Made by a program: the position numbers and the translations under genes
Shown: in pieces, positions 33,831 through 45,611 of the stretch
Position numbering within the stretch: position 1 is the first letter of the stretch
Layout: every line of letters begins with the position of its first letter
Notes under the pieces: generated by a model
The model's database searches: none
What the model was told of the DNA's origin: nothing
The model's input: the letters and a program-made list of their open reading frames with translations, nothing else
Source of the DNA: Glebionis coronaria
Lineage: Eukaryota; Streptophyta; Magnoliopsida; Asterales; Asteraceae
Length of the DNA stretch: 64,000 nucleotides
Reading direction: 5' to 3'
Assembly (NCBI GenBank): GCA_025667525.1
Contig: CM046878.1
Span: 80,868,196 to 80,932,195, forward strand

Positions 33831-35040
33831 AACCGTATGTAGTGATGAAGGGAGTTCATCATCGTATTCGGTATACCTCTCATGACAAAAGTGATTAACC
33901 GAGGCCCTGGCAAAACCCTAGCCTTTTTAACAGAAGGTCCTGTAACTTTATATCCACGTCAAAACAATGAAACCAATATGGTCAAGCGGGCTCGGGCCAC
34001 CGGTTCAAACGGGCTCACGCTTGAACGGACACGGGCTCAAACGACTTATTTCATATGAATCACTATAAAAATATTCAAAACTAAATTTTTTTCTCCAAAC
34101 CCTGTAGATATAGATAACTAAATGTTTATATTTATAACTTTTGTTTATAAATTGTCATGCTCTCCAATTGAGAAGAAAATATGTGATTGGTAATGCTAAT
34201 TTAGCTTTCTAAAGAGTTATACATTCCAACTTCAATAAAAGAAGGGTGCTAAATTATCTTTCACCTCTAGAAAAGAGATCATTTGCATAACCAAAAAACC
34301 TTACATACTAAAGCATATCAACCATTGCATCTAATTTTTATATAATATAGCAAAATCACTTTTACCTTCTAAAAAAATAATAATAATATCTTATACCATT
34401 AATGTGAAACACACAATTTTGTTCAAAAATCTAAAGTATACAAAAACTGATTTTGTTGAGGAAAACAATAATAAACAAATATATGTTACCCCGTATTATT
34501 GATTATGTATATGTATCCGGCTCAAGGTCGTTTCTAAAAATATCGTTGTAATCATATATATTATACCATATACGTATTATTGATTATGTGTAAGTATGGG
34601 GCTCAAGGCCGTTTCTATACACGTTTGGTTTTAATTGTCAAAAGTATCAACATCAGAGTCCATAATTTTTGAGTTTATGGTATATTTTCCCGCATGCACA
34701 TGTTGCAATTCCTTTTTTCACAAAAATAAAATAAAATGGTAGCTTATTCGTTACATTTTATGAGTGGTGTTATTCTTACTAAAGTGGTCAACAACAACGG
34801 GGCAACATGTTTAGCTCATTTTATGTATGAACTTTTGGGCCATTAAGTCAGAAACATGGCATCTATTATTTTGGACATTAAGACACAAAATGATGTATTT
34901 TTCTAATCAGTTATATATTCTCTTAGATATTTACATTTTTTGTATACGACTTAAATCATGACAAATTACCAATTAATAATACTTGTTGTCACTACTTAGT
35001 CTCAGTCTAGTAAGCTTATAATTTTCTTAGTCTTTCCACA
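33831..35040. other. Intergenic stretch, partly duplicated elsewhere
   Basis: No supported gene. 34690-34960 resembles 39840-40000 plus 42630-42830 (for example GGTGTTATTCTTAC followed by CAACAACAACGGG), so this is a copy of the locus into which the foldback element at 40017 later inserted. Confidence 0.55.
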
Positions 35041-35043
35041 TAA

Positions 35044-35366
35044 GAGCACAAGTGATACATTTTTTGGGTGCCACGTCATCGAACTCACTCACCCACTCAC
35101 ACGAAAAAAAGTGAGGAGTCATGGCTTGGAGTGATGGGTGAATGTGGGTCCCACAATACACACACATACACACACAATACCCCTTTCTTCTTCCCCAATA
35201 CACACACACAATACACCAAAAAAAAAAAAAAACTGAAACTCAAACTCACGCCAAGTGGGAATACCCACGCCCATGGCTCACGCCGTGGGTTTTTCTTGTT
35301 CGGGGAATCATCACGCCAATCGCGCCGTGGGTTTGGCACCCCACGGCGCCAACACTCCCTGTGCTC
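35044..35366. mobile_element. PIF/Harbinger-type MITE
   Basis: A 323-bp element with Harbinger-family ends (GAGCACAAGTG at left, CACTCCCTGTGCTC at right) and TAA target duplication (35041-35043 and 35367-35369). It has the same subterminal CCATGGCTCACGCCGTGGG-like GC-rich words as the larger elements, but no transposase. It also has a CA-rich run (35155-35218) and an A-run. Open frames crossing it are incidental. Confidence 0.85.
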
Positions 35367-35369
35367 TAA

Positions 35370-36539
35370 GTCACAGCTAAAGTCAAAAAGGCAAATGGTA
35401 TATAAATAGTATGGGCCATTTTTTAGTGTTTTGAGTTCACTAGATAACAGACTTTTTATGTTTTAAGATCATTTGCACCGTAGCATAATGAAAAGATAGT
35501 TATAAGCCTTTGAAAAGGCTCAAATAAGCTAGGATAAGAAAGTAGTAATAAAGTACTTTTAGGCCAAATTTGATTCTGAGTATTTTCATTTGAGAAATAG
35601 GAGTAGAAAACTTAGACAAGTGTTTTAACAAGTAGTTAAAGAGTAAAAGTTTAAAATAGCTTTTTCAATAAGCTGTTGAGGGCTTATAGGTAGAAGTAGC
35701 TTATTCTTGTATTCCAGTTGAGATTTTCCTATTCCAATATCATTTTTCTCAGCTCTTAAGCAATCCTTTAAAGATTCCTACAATTAGGTTTAGCCAAAAG
35801 ACTCAACTCGTTTTTTGTACATGGCTTAAAAACGCGTTTTCACACTTCTAGCTCATTTCAATCAATAAGCTCGGATTTTCCTAGCTTATTTTCGATTATA
35901 AGCAATTTGGAAGTGGTCTCAGCTTAAATGGTTAAGAAAATCTTGAGATATAGCTTATTTTGAAGTTGTGACCGTTTTTTTTGAAACTATTAAGGTGATG
36001 GCAGTTATAGTCCCTCAATTTTAGGTAGATAGCTAAATTTGGTTAGGCCAGTAGGACTTCTTGGTTACAAGTAGTTGCATTATTCGTCCCTGTTATATTG
36101 GATTTGGTTTGTTTAATTACTTGTTGTAGCCTAATTTAGTATAACTCGGTTTTTGAAGCCCAATTGATATTATACAACATATAATAATATTCATAGGTTT
36201 CCATGCCATTTATAATTTTGTGAAAAGTAGCTATAATTCCAAATACGTAATCAATACCAAAAACGAAAACTCAAAGTATTAAAACCCGGTTTCAACTCAA
36301 CACGAATTGTGAAAAAACGATATACTAAAAACGAATATTACTAATATGTTACACAAAAAAAATTTATTTACCATCAAATCAAAACTAGAGGGGAGCAACA
36401 AAACAGAAAACCGCCATATAATCGGTCTAACATAAAAGCAAAATTTCGGATATGTGAATTGTAAACATATATCCAAAATTTTGGATATCTAATTAAAACC
36501 CTAACTAAAACAATATGTCTAATTAATTTTAGGATATAT
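35370..36539. other. AT-rich intergenic stretch
   Basis: No supported gene. From about 36430 to 36640 a degenerate repeat of AATTTCGGATATCTGAATT-like words begins, which recurs at 38695-38780 and marks the start of the duplicated GH17-like units. Confidence 0.5.
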
Positions 36540-36835
36540 GGATTGAAATTTGGAATATTCTAAATTTTGGATATTTTAACTGAAATTTCGGATTTCCAAA
36601 ATTTTGAATATCTGAATTTAAAATTTTGAAAATCTGAATTGCAAGAGCTTATTTGGGCTTGGTTTTAGCCAAAAACCGCATGACATCGTTATATGCTCAC
36701 CCAAGTTAAAGCTTTTTATACTCGCAAAAAAATTTATATCACATAATTACTTAATATTCTGTCTATGCACTAAATGGACATTGAAAATGCATTGTTTCAA
36801 TCTAGTAAGTGGGAGGCTATAAGGCAAATCGTTAC

Positions 36836-37230
36836 TCGAAAACTCGTTATGACAATTTGTTTGATGAGATGTTGGATTCTTTGCTTCATACTATCCTAGT
36901 TACTATCACGGGAACATCCTTCTTGTTGTCATAGAGACGGGCTGGCCATATGACCCTTATGATACAGTTAACGCTACCATGGAGTACGCCACAACCTACC
37001 TTCAACGATTTTTTGACCATGCCAACTCCGACAACATGAAGCCTACCAAAAAGACTTTGTTTCCACTATTTTTATGTCAATCTGTTTGATGAGATGTATG
37101 GTCTTTCTTACCCAAACAACACCATCAAATGTAGCCTTCCACCTTACCATGAAACAACCTTCTTTCTGTTCTAAAATCTATTCTACAGTTCTGTTATCTT
37201 TGTACCACTTTGATATTCGTTAAAATACAC
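36836..37230 (+). pseudogene. GH17-like pseudogene copy 1
   Basis: Readable in changing frames: 'TRYDNLFDEMLDSLLHTILV', then after a frameshift 'GN...LVVIETGWPYDPYD', 'TVNATMEYATTYLQRFFDHA', 'NSDNMKPTKKTLF'. The E-T-G-W-P motif with the GH17 nucleophile Glu is present. Only about 130 residues of the ~300-residue catalytic domain are left, so no activity is expected. Confidence 0.6.
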
Positions 37231-37602
37231 AAATTATATATAATGAAATTAAGAAAACTATTTTTATGGGAGAATAATAAGCAAAATAAAAAATGATATA
37301 TAAATCTAGAAAGTTCAGATAAGAAAATTATCCTTAGGAAAGAATAATATTCAAATCGTCCCTAGTCGTCTCACAATGAAGCGTGAATTGAGAATAGTGA
37401 TTCACGTTTATCGGTTTGATGTTAAATTCTAAAAAGAAATATTTTGGTTATTATTATCTAAATTCTAAAAAAGCAAAATGGAAAACTAATGAAGTTAATC
37501 TAAACTAAAATTAAAAAACTCTAAAATTATAAAACAATTAAACAATTACGCAATTAAAAACAATTAAAAAAATAAAAGCAAATTTAACAAATTAAAACAA
37601 CT

Positions 37603-37700
37603 GACGCCACCATGGAGTACGCCACAACCTACCTTCAGGGATTTTTTGACCATGCCAACTCTGACAAACGCCTACCAAAAAGACTTTGTTCCCACTATCT
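37603..37700 (+). pseudogene. GH17-like partial duplicate (3' part only)
   Basis: Only the 'TMEYATTYLQGFFDHANSD' block is present, joined at about 37700 directly to the 'YDNLFDEML' start of the next unit, as expected from a tandem duplication joint. Confidence 0.6.
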
Positions 37701-38140
37701 TTATGACAATCTGTTTGATGAGATGTTGGATTCGTTGCTTCATGCTACCCTAGTTACTGTCGCGGTAACATCCCTCTTGTTGTCACAGAGACGGGCTGGC
37801 CATATGACCCTTATGATACAGCTGACGCCACCATGGAGTACGCCACAACCTACCTTCAGGGATTTTTCAACCATGCCAACTCCGACAACATGACGCCTAC
37901 CAAAAAGACTTTGTTTTCATTATCTTTATTTTCCAACTATATGAAAACCACAATTCCCCCCCCCCCCCCCCCCCCCCCTCAAACACCGATTTTAAAAACC
38001 AGGTTACGGGTCAGATGTATAGTCTTTCTTACCCACACAACACCATCAAATATGGCCTCCCACCTTACTATAAAACAACCTTCTTTCTGGCTCCAAAATC
38101 TATTCTACACCTCTGTTATCTTCGTACCACTTTGATATTC
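37701..38140 (+). pseudogene. GH17-like pseudogene copy 2
   Basis: Reads 'YDNLFDEMLDSLLHATLV', then in a new frame 'GNIPLVVTETGWPYDPYDTA' and 'TMEYATTYLQGFFNHANSDN'. A run of about 22 C (37957-37978) interrupts the sequence, followed by the same tail ('RLRVRC...FLTHTTPSN') as in the minus-strand relic at 13.6-14.0 kb. Non-functional. Confidence 0.6.
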
Positions 38141-38965
38141 GTTAAAATATATAAATTATATATAATGAAATTAAAAAATATATTTTTATGGGAGAATATA
38201 AGCAAAATCACAAATGATATATAAATCCAGAAAGTTCATATAAGAAAATTATCCTTAGAAAGAATAATATTCAAATCGTCCCTAGTCGTCTCCAAGCGAA
38301 GCGTGAATTGAGAATAGTGTTTTACGCTTATCGATGTGATGCTAAATTCTAAAAACAAATATTTTGGTTATTATTATCTAAATTCTAAAAACGAAAAATG
38401 GAAAACTAATTATGTTAATCTAAACTAAAACTAAAAACACTCTAAAATTATAAAATAATTAAACAGCTGCGTAATTAAAAATAAATTTAACAAATTAAAA
38501 CAACAAACTATCAAACAAAATAAAATTGGAATTAATAAAAATCTAAATATAAAGACTATTTAATAAATGATAAATACATTTAAACTAAAAATTCAAAATC
38601 TTAAAACTATTTTATAAAAAGTATCATTACAAAGTAATATTATCAGACTACTTTTTAAACTATCTTAAACTAATTTATAAAAAAGATTTTTAGATATTTA
38701 TATTGAAATTTCGGATATCCGAGATTTTGGATATTTCAATTGAAAAAACTTAACTATAATTTTGAATATCCTATTTGAATTTTTTTTAATCTTAATGGAA
38801 AGAAGTTTTTTCTTTGGGTTTGGTTTTAGCCAAGAACCACCAACTACCACCATATACTAACCCATAGTTAAAACTCGATGACTTAATGTTCTGGATCCGC
38901 CTCTTCACCAAATGGTCATTGGAAAAGCAATGTTTCAATCTAGTAAGGATTTTTTTGCTATATGA

Positions 38966-39480
38966 CGGATCGTTACTCAAAAACTCGTTATGACAATATG
39001 TTTGATGAGATGTTGGATTCTTTGCTTCATGTTATCTCGGTTGCTAGTCACGGTAACATCCCTCTTGTTATCACATAGACGTGTTGGCCATGACCCTTAT
39101 GATATAGTTGACGCCATCATGGAGTACGCCATAGCCTACCTTTAGGGACTTTTTGACCATGTCAACTTTGACAACAAGACACCTACCAACCTACCAGAAA
39201 AAACTTTGTTTCCAATATCTTTATCTTCCATATGACACCGCAGTTCCCCCAACACTGATATCAAAGACCAGGTTACGGGTCAGATGTATGGTCTTTCTTA
39301 CCCAAACAACACCATCAAATACAACCTTACCACCACTGTCTCCCACCTCACCAAACAACAACCTTCTTTCTGGCTCCAAAATCTATTCTACACTTTTGTT
39401 TTAGCCGTACCACTTGTTCCTATGCCCTCCAATAGTGTTCGTGTATGAGGAGCTACCCCAACTGCTCCTTAACAAAACTG
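38966..39480 (+). pseudogene. GH17-like pseudogene copy 3
   Basis: Starts 'TRYDNMFDEMLDSLLH' and has lost the intact E-T-G-W-P by a stop (ACATAGACG for ACAGAGACG). It continues with the 'LISKTRLRVRCMVF' tail and 'NSVRV*GATPTAP'. It is the copy closest to the inverted relic at 13.1-14.3 kb, and their downstream flanks match as well (39606-39660 against 13130-13190). Confidence 0.6.
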
Positions 39481-40179
39481 ATTAACCTCTCTCTATACTT
39501 GTTACTTGTTTTACATTAGTTACATAGCTCGTATCTCGTAATAGTAGTACTAGCGCAGGCAAGTAATTGAACCTACAAAATCTAAAATTTTGTGAATGCC
39601 GGAGAGCATAATAGATATACCATTCTTATCAACAACATTATAATAGAAACTCTATTTGTTCGCTTTCTATTTGTGTGCTCGATTTGTTCTTTGTGAGACA
39701 CTAGTTTAATGAGACATTTATAAGTTGTTGTGGCTCCAAGTTTCGACTAGTTTTATTCGGTACTTACTTGCCCTTGCACAACATTAAACCAAAAACGTAA
39801 CTATAGCTAATGAATGTTAATTAGTGCATAATTTTCTAGCAGCACATGTTGTAGTTCATTTTATTACAACAAAGTGGGCTGATCATTCGTTGCATTCTAT
39901 GAATGGTGTTATTCTTACCAGAGTAATCAACAACAACGGGCGGGGCAATATGTCTAGCTCATTTTTATGTATCAAATTTTTGGTCATAAAGTGCAAAATT
40001 TTCAATTTATTAACAAGGGTTAATATACACGCAGGTTACTAAAGTTTGGCCAAAGTAACGATTTTGTCACTAAAGTTTAAAACCTTACACTTAGGTTACT
40101 AATGTATTGTTTACCTGAACTTCAAGTTACTCATAATGTTTTTACCCGTAGTTATAAGTTGCATGTCTGCGTGGACTCC

Positions 40180-40975
40180 AACTTACGTTTCGTCAGTAAA
40201 CTTACGTTTTCTTCAGTTAAGTTATGTTTTCGTCAGTACACTTGCGTTTTCGTTAGTAAACTTAAGTTTTTGTCAGTAAACTTACGTCTTCGTCAGTTAA
40301 GTACGTCTCGTCAGTAATTTTACGTTTTCGTCAGTAAATTTATGTTTTTTCAGTAATTTTACGTTTTTGCCAGTAAACTTACGTTTTCGCAAGTAAACTT
40401 ACGTTTTCGTTAGTGATTGTACGTTTTCGTCAGTAAATTTACGTTTTCGTCATAAAATTTTCATTTTCTTCAGTTAATTTTCATTTTTGTCAGTAAATAT
40501 AGGTTTTCTTCAATAAATTTACGTTTTCGTCAAAAAATTTAGATTTTTCTTAGTATTTTTACGTTTCCTTCAGTAAATTTACGTTTTCGTCAGTAAATTT
40601 ACGATTTTGTCACTAAATTTTCATTTTCTTCAGTAAATTTACGTTTTCGTCAGTAAATTTACGATTTTGTCAGTAAATTTTCATTTTCGTCAGTAAATTT
40701 ACGTTTTCGTCAGTAAATTTACGTTTTCGTCAGTAAATTTACGTTTTCGTCAGTAAATATACATTTTCTTCAGTAAATTTATGTTTTCGTCAATAAATTT
40801 ATATTTTTCTCATTATTTTTATGTTTCCGTCAGTAATTTTACGTTTTCGTCAGTAAATTTACGTTTTCGTCAGTAAATTTTCATTTTCGTCAATAAATTT
40901 ACGTTTTCGTCAGTAAATATACGTTTTCTTCAGTAAAATTTAACTTTTCGTCAATTAATTTACATTTTTCTTTAG
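40180..40975. repeat. 20-bp satellite, forward arm
   Basis: About 40 tandem copies of ACGTTTTCGTCAGTAAATTT with single-base variants (TTCTTC for TTTCGTC, CATTTT for CGTTTT). Copies in the centre are nearly identical; the edges are more degraded. Confidence 0.95.
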
Positions 40976-41476
40976 TAATAGTACTGAAAAACGTAAAAAT
41001 ACTGACAAAAACGTAAATTTGCTGAAGAAAACGTAATAGTACTGACAAAGACGTAAAATTACTAATGAAAACGTAAGTTTAATGACGAAAACATAAAATT
41101 ACTGAGGAAAACGTAAAAATACTTACGTAAATGTAGTTTTACTTACGAAAACATAAGTTTATTGACGAAAACGTAAATTTACTGACGAAAACGTAAATTT
41201 ACTGATGAAAACGTAAAATTACAGACGAAAACGTAAGTTTACTGACGAAAACGTAAGTTTACTGACGAAAACGTAAGTTTAGTGACGAAAACGTAAGTTT
41301 ACTGACGAAAACGTAAGTTTAATGATGAAAACCTAAGTTTATTGACGAAAACGTAAATTTACTAACGAAATCGTAAAATTACAGACGAAAACTTAAAATT
41401 AATGACGAAAACGTAAAATTACTGACGAAAACGTAAAAGTACGAACGAAAACGGGAAAAAACTGACCAAAACGTAA
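40976..41476. repeat. 20-bp satellite, inverted arm
   Basis: About 25 tandem copies of the reverse complement, AAATTTACTGACGAAAACGT. The switch of orientation occurs at about 40976 with no spacer, so the two arms can form one hairpin of roughly 500 base pairs. Confidence 0.95.
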
Positions 41477-41995
41477 AGGGTTAATATACACGCAGATTAC
41501 TAAAGTTTGGCCAAAGTAACGATTTTGTTACTAAAGTTTGGCCGAAAAATAGAAATGGGCCCACCAAAACCTTCTTAACTGGTAACCTATCTCATGAGTA
41601 ACGGCAGGATAGTTTTTCTGAACGTTTAGTAACAAATAAGTCAAACCCGTATACAATAGTAACCTAAGTGTAAGGTTTTAAACTTTAGTAACAAAATCGT
41701 TACTTTCGCCAAAGTTTAGTAACCTCTGTGTATATTAACCCTTATTAACAAATCACAACCCTGATATCACCACTGTTAGAGACGCGTTTAGATTAACATA
41801 TTTTGCAAGCTTATGGTCTTACTTGAAACTAGTAAGACTCATGTTAGTTTTAGCATTTACTAGGTTGATTATAATAATGATAGGAATGTTGTAAATGATG
41901 TTATGCAAGGGGTTTTTTTATTATTGGTGACATTCATGTTATTGTTTGTTGACCAATATTTGCGCAGCTTCTGGGTATGGTATTGATGCGACCAC

Positions 41996-42560
41996 AAAAG
42001 CATATTGCACAATACACAAACATCTTAAAGGAAATGTTATAATAGTCATCATATTACATAAATTATAATAATAATTTGTGATGTCACTAAGCTCTGATAT
42101 ATATAATGGTCGACAAAGATTGTTAATTTTGATTCTTGAAATGAATAATTGACCTAAAAAGCATATTTCACAATCCATAACCGTCCTAAAAGAAATGATT
42201 TTGCAGTCAACGTGCTACATAATGCAAATAGTAAGTTTGACTTGTAAAGTTAAAACTTTGCAATATTTCGTAACTTCACTATGCTCTGATGAATATTTAA
42301 CGGGTCGAAAAAGATTGCTAGTTTTGATCCTTGAACTGAATAACATTACTGTCAAAAGCATAAGAAAAAGTTTATAATGCTTCTATATTGCACACTACAC
42401 AATCATCCTTAAGGAAATGTTTCTCTAGTCATCGTATTACAAAATGAAAGTAGTAAATCCGACGTGTAAAGTCAAAATTTTGCAATATCTTTTAGCTTCA
42501 CTAAGCTCTGATGAATATTTAACGGGTCGAAAAAGATTGTTAGTTTTGATCCCTGAAATG
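41996..42560. repeat. Three tandem ~180-bp repeats
   Basis: Units near 41996-42157, 42158-42374 and 42375-42560. Each has GCATATT-CACAAT near the start, AAGGAAATGTT, TCACTAAGCTCTGATGAATA, and GGTCGAAAAAGATTG followed by TAGTTTTGATCC. Units 2 and 3 are closest. No coding frame and no known family. Confidence 0.8.
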
Positions 42561-42856
42561 AATTTGCCTAAAAAACGTAATCAAAATTTTAAACTCCTAA
42601 GGAGATTTCAATTCCTTTGATAATGGGTAAACCGGTTATTCTTTTTGGGCCATAATTCTTTTTACAGTCAGCAAGATGGTATCTGTTAGTTTAGGCATGA
42701 AAACAGAAAATGTTATTTTTAATCAGTTATGTGTTCTCTTGGGTATTTACTCTTTTTGTTTTGCAATCCAATGTATCTTAGTGATGAGTTATAAGACTTA
42801 AATCATTGCAGATTATCAATAAATCACAATCATGTATTATTGTATTATAGTTAGTT

Positions 42857-42989
42857 TGTATATTGATTAAACCCACTTTGTATGACCACTAGGGCTCAGC
42901 CCAATATGTTGTGTTACCTCATGTACATGTATATATATGTCCTTACATTAATGAGATAGAGAACATTCATATCCATATCTCTATTAATA
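42857..42989 (+). repeat. Inferred copia 5' LTR (copy B), degenerate
   Basis: The short AT-rich block before the primer-like site, starting TGTATATTG and ending ATTAATA. The left end is a guess from the TG start and from loss of similarity to 34.96 kb. Terminal bases are decayed. Confidence 0.4.
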
Positions 42990-43001
42990 TGCTATCAGAG
43001 C
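42990..43001 (+). promoter_or_regulatory. Copia primer binding site
   Basis: TGCTATCAGAGC, one base from the initiator-Met primer site TGGTATCAGAGC, about 115 bp ahead of the gag start. Confidence 0.65.
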
Positions 43002-43106
43002 ATGCATACTAATTTCTCTTATACATTTTCCTCACAAATCTTCTTCTTTCACTCATCTCCTACATCTGTTGATCTCTCACCATCATCTCAACCCTAATCT
43101 ACCATA

Positions 43107-43938
43107 ATGGTTGGCGTTGGCACCATCCCACCCACACCACTCCCCCATATGAAAAACCCTTTGGCATAACAAATATCAAAACATACATCCCTTTTGTTCT
43201 TGATCTCAACGAGTTAAACTATGATTCATGGAGTAAACTTTTCACCCTCTATTACAACAATTTTGGAGTGATAAACATCATTAAAGGGACATCGTCCACC
43301 AATGATCAACGTCATTAAAGGGACATCGTCTACCCATGATCAAGCAAGCCACTTAAGAGTGGGGCAAACTTGACTCGCTAGTTAAGTTATAGAACTTTGG
43401 AACAATTAGTAAGACACTTATCCAACATGTGTTAAAGAAGAATGTGAGTAGTCATGATGTATAGGAGATTCTTAAGGCGATCTTTCACACAACAAGACCG
43501 CGCATGCTATGAAATTGGACACCGAGCTTCAAACCCTCAAACTTCGTTCTATTTCCATCAATGGTTGTTGTCACAAGATCACTCTCTTTGCGGACTTGTT
43601 GGATAATATCGACGCACCTTCCTATGAAAATAACCTTGTCCCTATGTCATTAATGGCCTCCCTAACAAGTATGATGGTGTGACCGAGATAATCTGTCACC
43701 GCGACCCACCACTAACCTTTGCTCGGGCCTAATCAATTATACTTTTGGAAGAGAGTCACCTTAACCACCGATCTACTCGCCAACCTGCTCGTGACTCCTC
43801 TGCATCCTTACAACCGAAACAACAATACTGGTACACAACTTTGTTGCAACTTCTAGCCTGAAGTGTGTAGCTTTGGTGAACGATGCAAGCATGTTCACTC
43901 TAACCCATCTAGTGCTAGGAGTGGGAACAACAACAAAA
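43107..43938 (+). pseudogene. Copia element copy B, gag part
   Basis: Begins at ATG 43107 ('MVGVGTIPPTPLP') and, in another frame, 'ITNIKTYIPFVLDLNELNYD' and 'SWSKLFTLYYNN', the usual N-terminus of copia gag. From 43432 it matches copy A. A ~30-bp tandem duplication (GTCATTAAAGGGACATCGTC) at about 43280-43335 and several frameshifts inactivate it. It is interrupted at 43943 by the SIRE-like insertion and resumes at 61554. Confidence 0.8.
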
Positions 43939-43943
43939 CCTCT

Positions 43944-45597
43944 TGTTAATGCAAAGCAATGCCTAAAAACATTGTTAGTATTAATTCATCTTTCTTAGTT
44001 TTGATCACGACAAATTACAAAGACATTTATTGTCAAACACAATCATAAAATGAATTATCTAACAAACACTATCATCAAGGTAATAATCATTACACTAACA
44101 TATCTTAATCACGCTTAGTGATCATAAAAGTTATTAGCTTTAAAACTCACTTTTGTCAAACATTACAAAAGATTTTTAATAAACTTTACTTTTAAGAAAT
44201 TTTTTTATTAAAATAAAAATTCAAATTTGAATATGGCATATTCCAAATGCCATAAGAATATCCTTTGAAGGTTTAAACATCCTCAGATATTTCAAATTCA
44301 CTAAAAGACAAACGAAGTCTACGCCAGCGGTACCTTAGCACCTATGGCGGTTCCTTATCGATAAGGAACTGCGGGCTCCAATAAGGAACCGCGGGCAGTT
44401 ATAGCCGTTGGATGTTTTGTCCTATAAATAGTGAATCAAATATGCATTCTCATCAACCCTTTTTGGACATATTTTTCAGCCTTCTTTCTCCTTTCTAATC
44501 CTAGTCATTTGGAAATGATCACTTAATGTGTTAAGTATGTTTACTCATGATTATCCTCTTTATCTCCTTCTTTACATTGTCCAAAGAGAAGATCACTCAC
44601 ACACTTGTGATGTGATTAAGGATGTAGCATTGATGAAGATCACCTTCTCCTAAAGATCTAGTCATGTTCATCAATTTGTTTATTTGTGTCTTGTGTGAAT
44701 CTAATGTATTTGTGAATACTTGGACTAGTTGTGTTCATCCAAGTTATTTATGAATACTTGGATTAGATTTGTGTACATCCATTGCACATGTGTGTGCTTG
44801 GATTTATGTTGTGTAGATCCAAGCTACATGTGTGTACTTGGATATGATTACTTGAGTTGTAATTAGTTGTGTTAGTTCTCACTAAACTATAAAGTGATGT
44901 GGTTGTGTCTTGTGAGTTCTCACTAAACTATAAAGTGATGTGGTTGTGTCTTATGAGTTCTCACTAAATTATAAAGTGATATGTAGTTGTGTTGTGTGAA
45001 GTTCTCACTTAGCTTAAAAGTGAAGAGTCGTGAATATTGGTTCTAGCTTTGGATTAGAACTCGACATCTAGCCTTGTGTCGGAAAATGGTGAAGTAGGCA
45101 ACGTTGTGAAGATTGGTTCTACCTTTAGATTAGAACTCGACATCTAGCCTTGTGTCGTATAAGAGTGAAGTGGGCGACGTTGTGTAGATTAGTCCTAGAT
45201 AATATTAGGTCTCGACATTTAGCTTAGTGTCGAAAAATAATGTAAGCGACGTTGTAAGGTTTTCTCCGCCAAGAAGGGAGCTTATGGATATAGTGGAAAT
45301 CTCGAGTAAGGTGTCCTCGAGGAGTGGAGTAGGAACGAGGATAGAGCCTCGTTGCCGAACCACTATAAATCTTAGTGTCTTCCTACTAGGTTGTTTCTTT
45401 CCTTACTCTTTACTTACATTCATTATCACTACACTTACTATACATTGTTAATGCATTAGAATTGAACCTAATCATTATGCAACTAGCTTTCAAGTAAAAG
45501 ATAGTTTTGTGCACTCACCTAATTGAAAGGAATTTTAATTAGGAGATAAACCGATGAGAAACTATTCAACCCCCCCCCCCCCCTTCTAGTTTCTACA
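43944..45597 (+). repeat. 5' LTR of the SIRE-like element
   Basis: 1654 bp, from TGTTAATGCAAAGC to TAGTTTCTACA. Contains a palindromic module (44327-44398), a TATA box (44423-44430), several internal direct repeats (the ~55-bp GAGTTCTCACTAAACTATAA unit at 44870-45010 and the GAACTCGACATCTAGCC unit at 45055-45220), and a run of 13 C at about 45571-45583. Confidence 0.85.
44423..44430 (+). promoter_or_regulatory. TATA box of the SIRE-like LTR
   Basis: TATAAATA about 50 bp downstream of the palindrome at 44347-44372. The leader that follows is pyrimidine-rich. Confidence 0.6.
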
Positions 45598-45599
45598 AC

Positions 45600-45611
45600 T
45601 GGTATCAGAGC
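45600..45611 (+). promoter_or_regulatory. Primer binding site, tRNA-iMet type
   Basis: TGGTATCAGAGC, a perfect match to the plant initiator-methionine primer consensus, two bases after the LTR end. Confidence 0.9.

Larger units (their letters stand above)
40017..41741. mobile_element. Mutator-type foldback element made of an inverted 20-bp satellite
   Basis: A 1725-bp element with a perfect 10-bp flanking repeat TTATTAACAA (40007-40016 and 41742-41751). Terminal inverted repeats of about 87 bp start GGGTTAATATACAC and include GGTTACTAAAGTTTGGCC. The first terminal repeat is repeated once more, in direct orientation, at 41477-41540. Between them lies the satellite described separately. Duplication length and GGGTTAAT ends match the 18473 element, so Mutator-type transposition is inferred. 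No protein is encoded. Confidence 0.8.

Noticed and set aside
35068..35409. Frames of 75-113 codons across the Harbinger MITE
   Set aside because: They cross CA runs, an A-run and transposon ends; no coding features.
37957..37978. C-run as a biological signal, together with the C-run at 45571-45583
   Set aside because: Homopolymers of this length are prone to sequencing error; the partner sequences (copy 3, and the LTR end at 61535) have few Cs.
40017..41741. CRISPR-like array
   Set aside because: Repeats are head-to-tail without spacers, inside a transposon, in plant nuclear DNA. The same holds for the 37-bp array.
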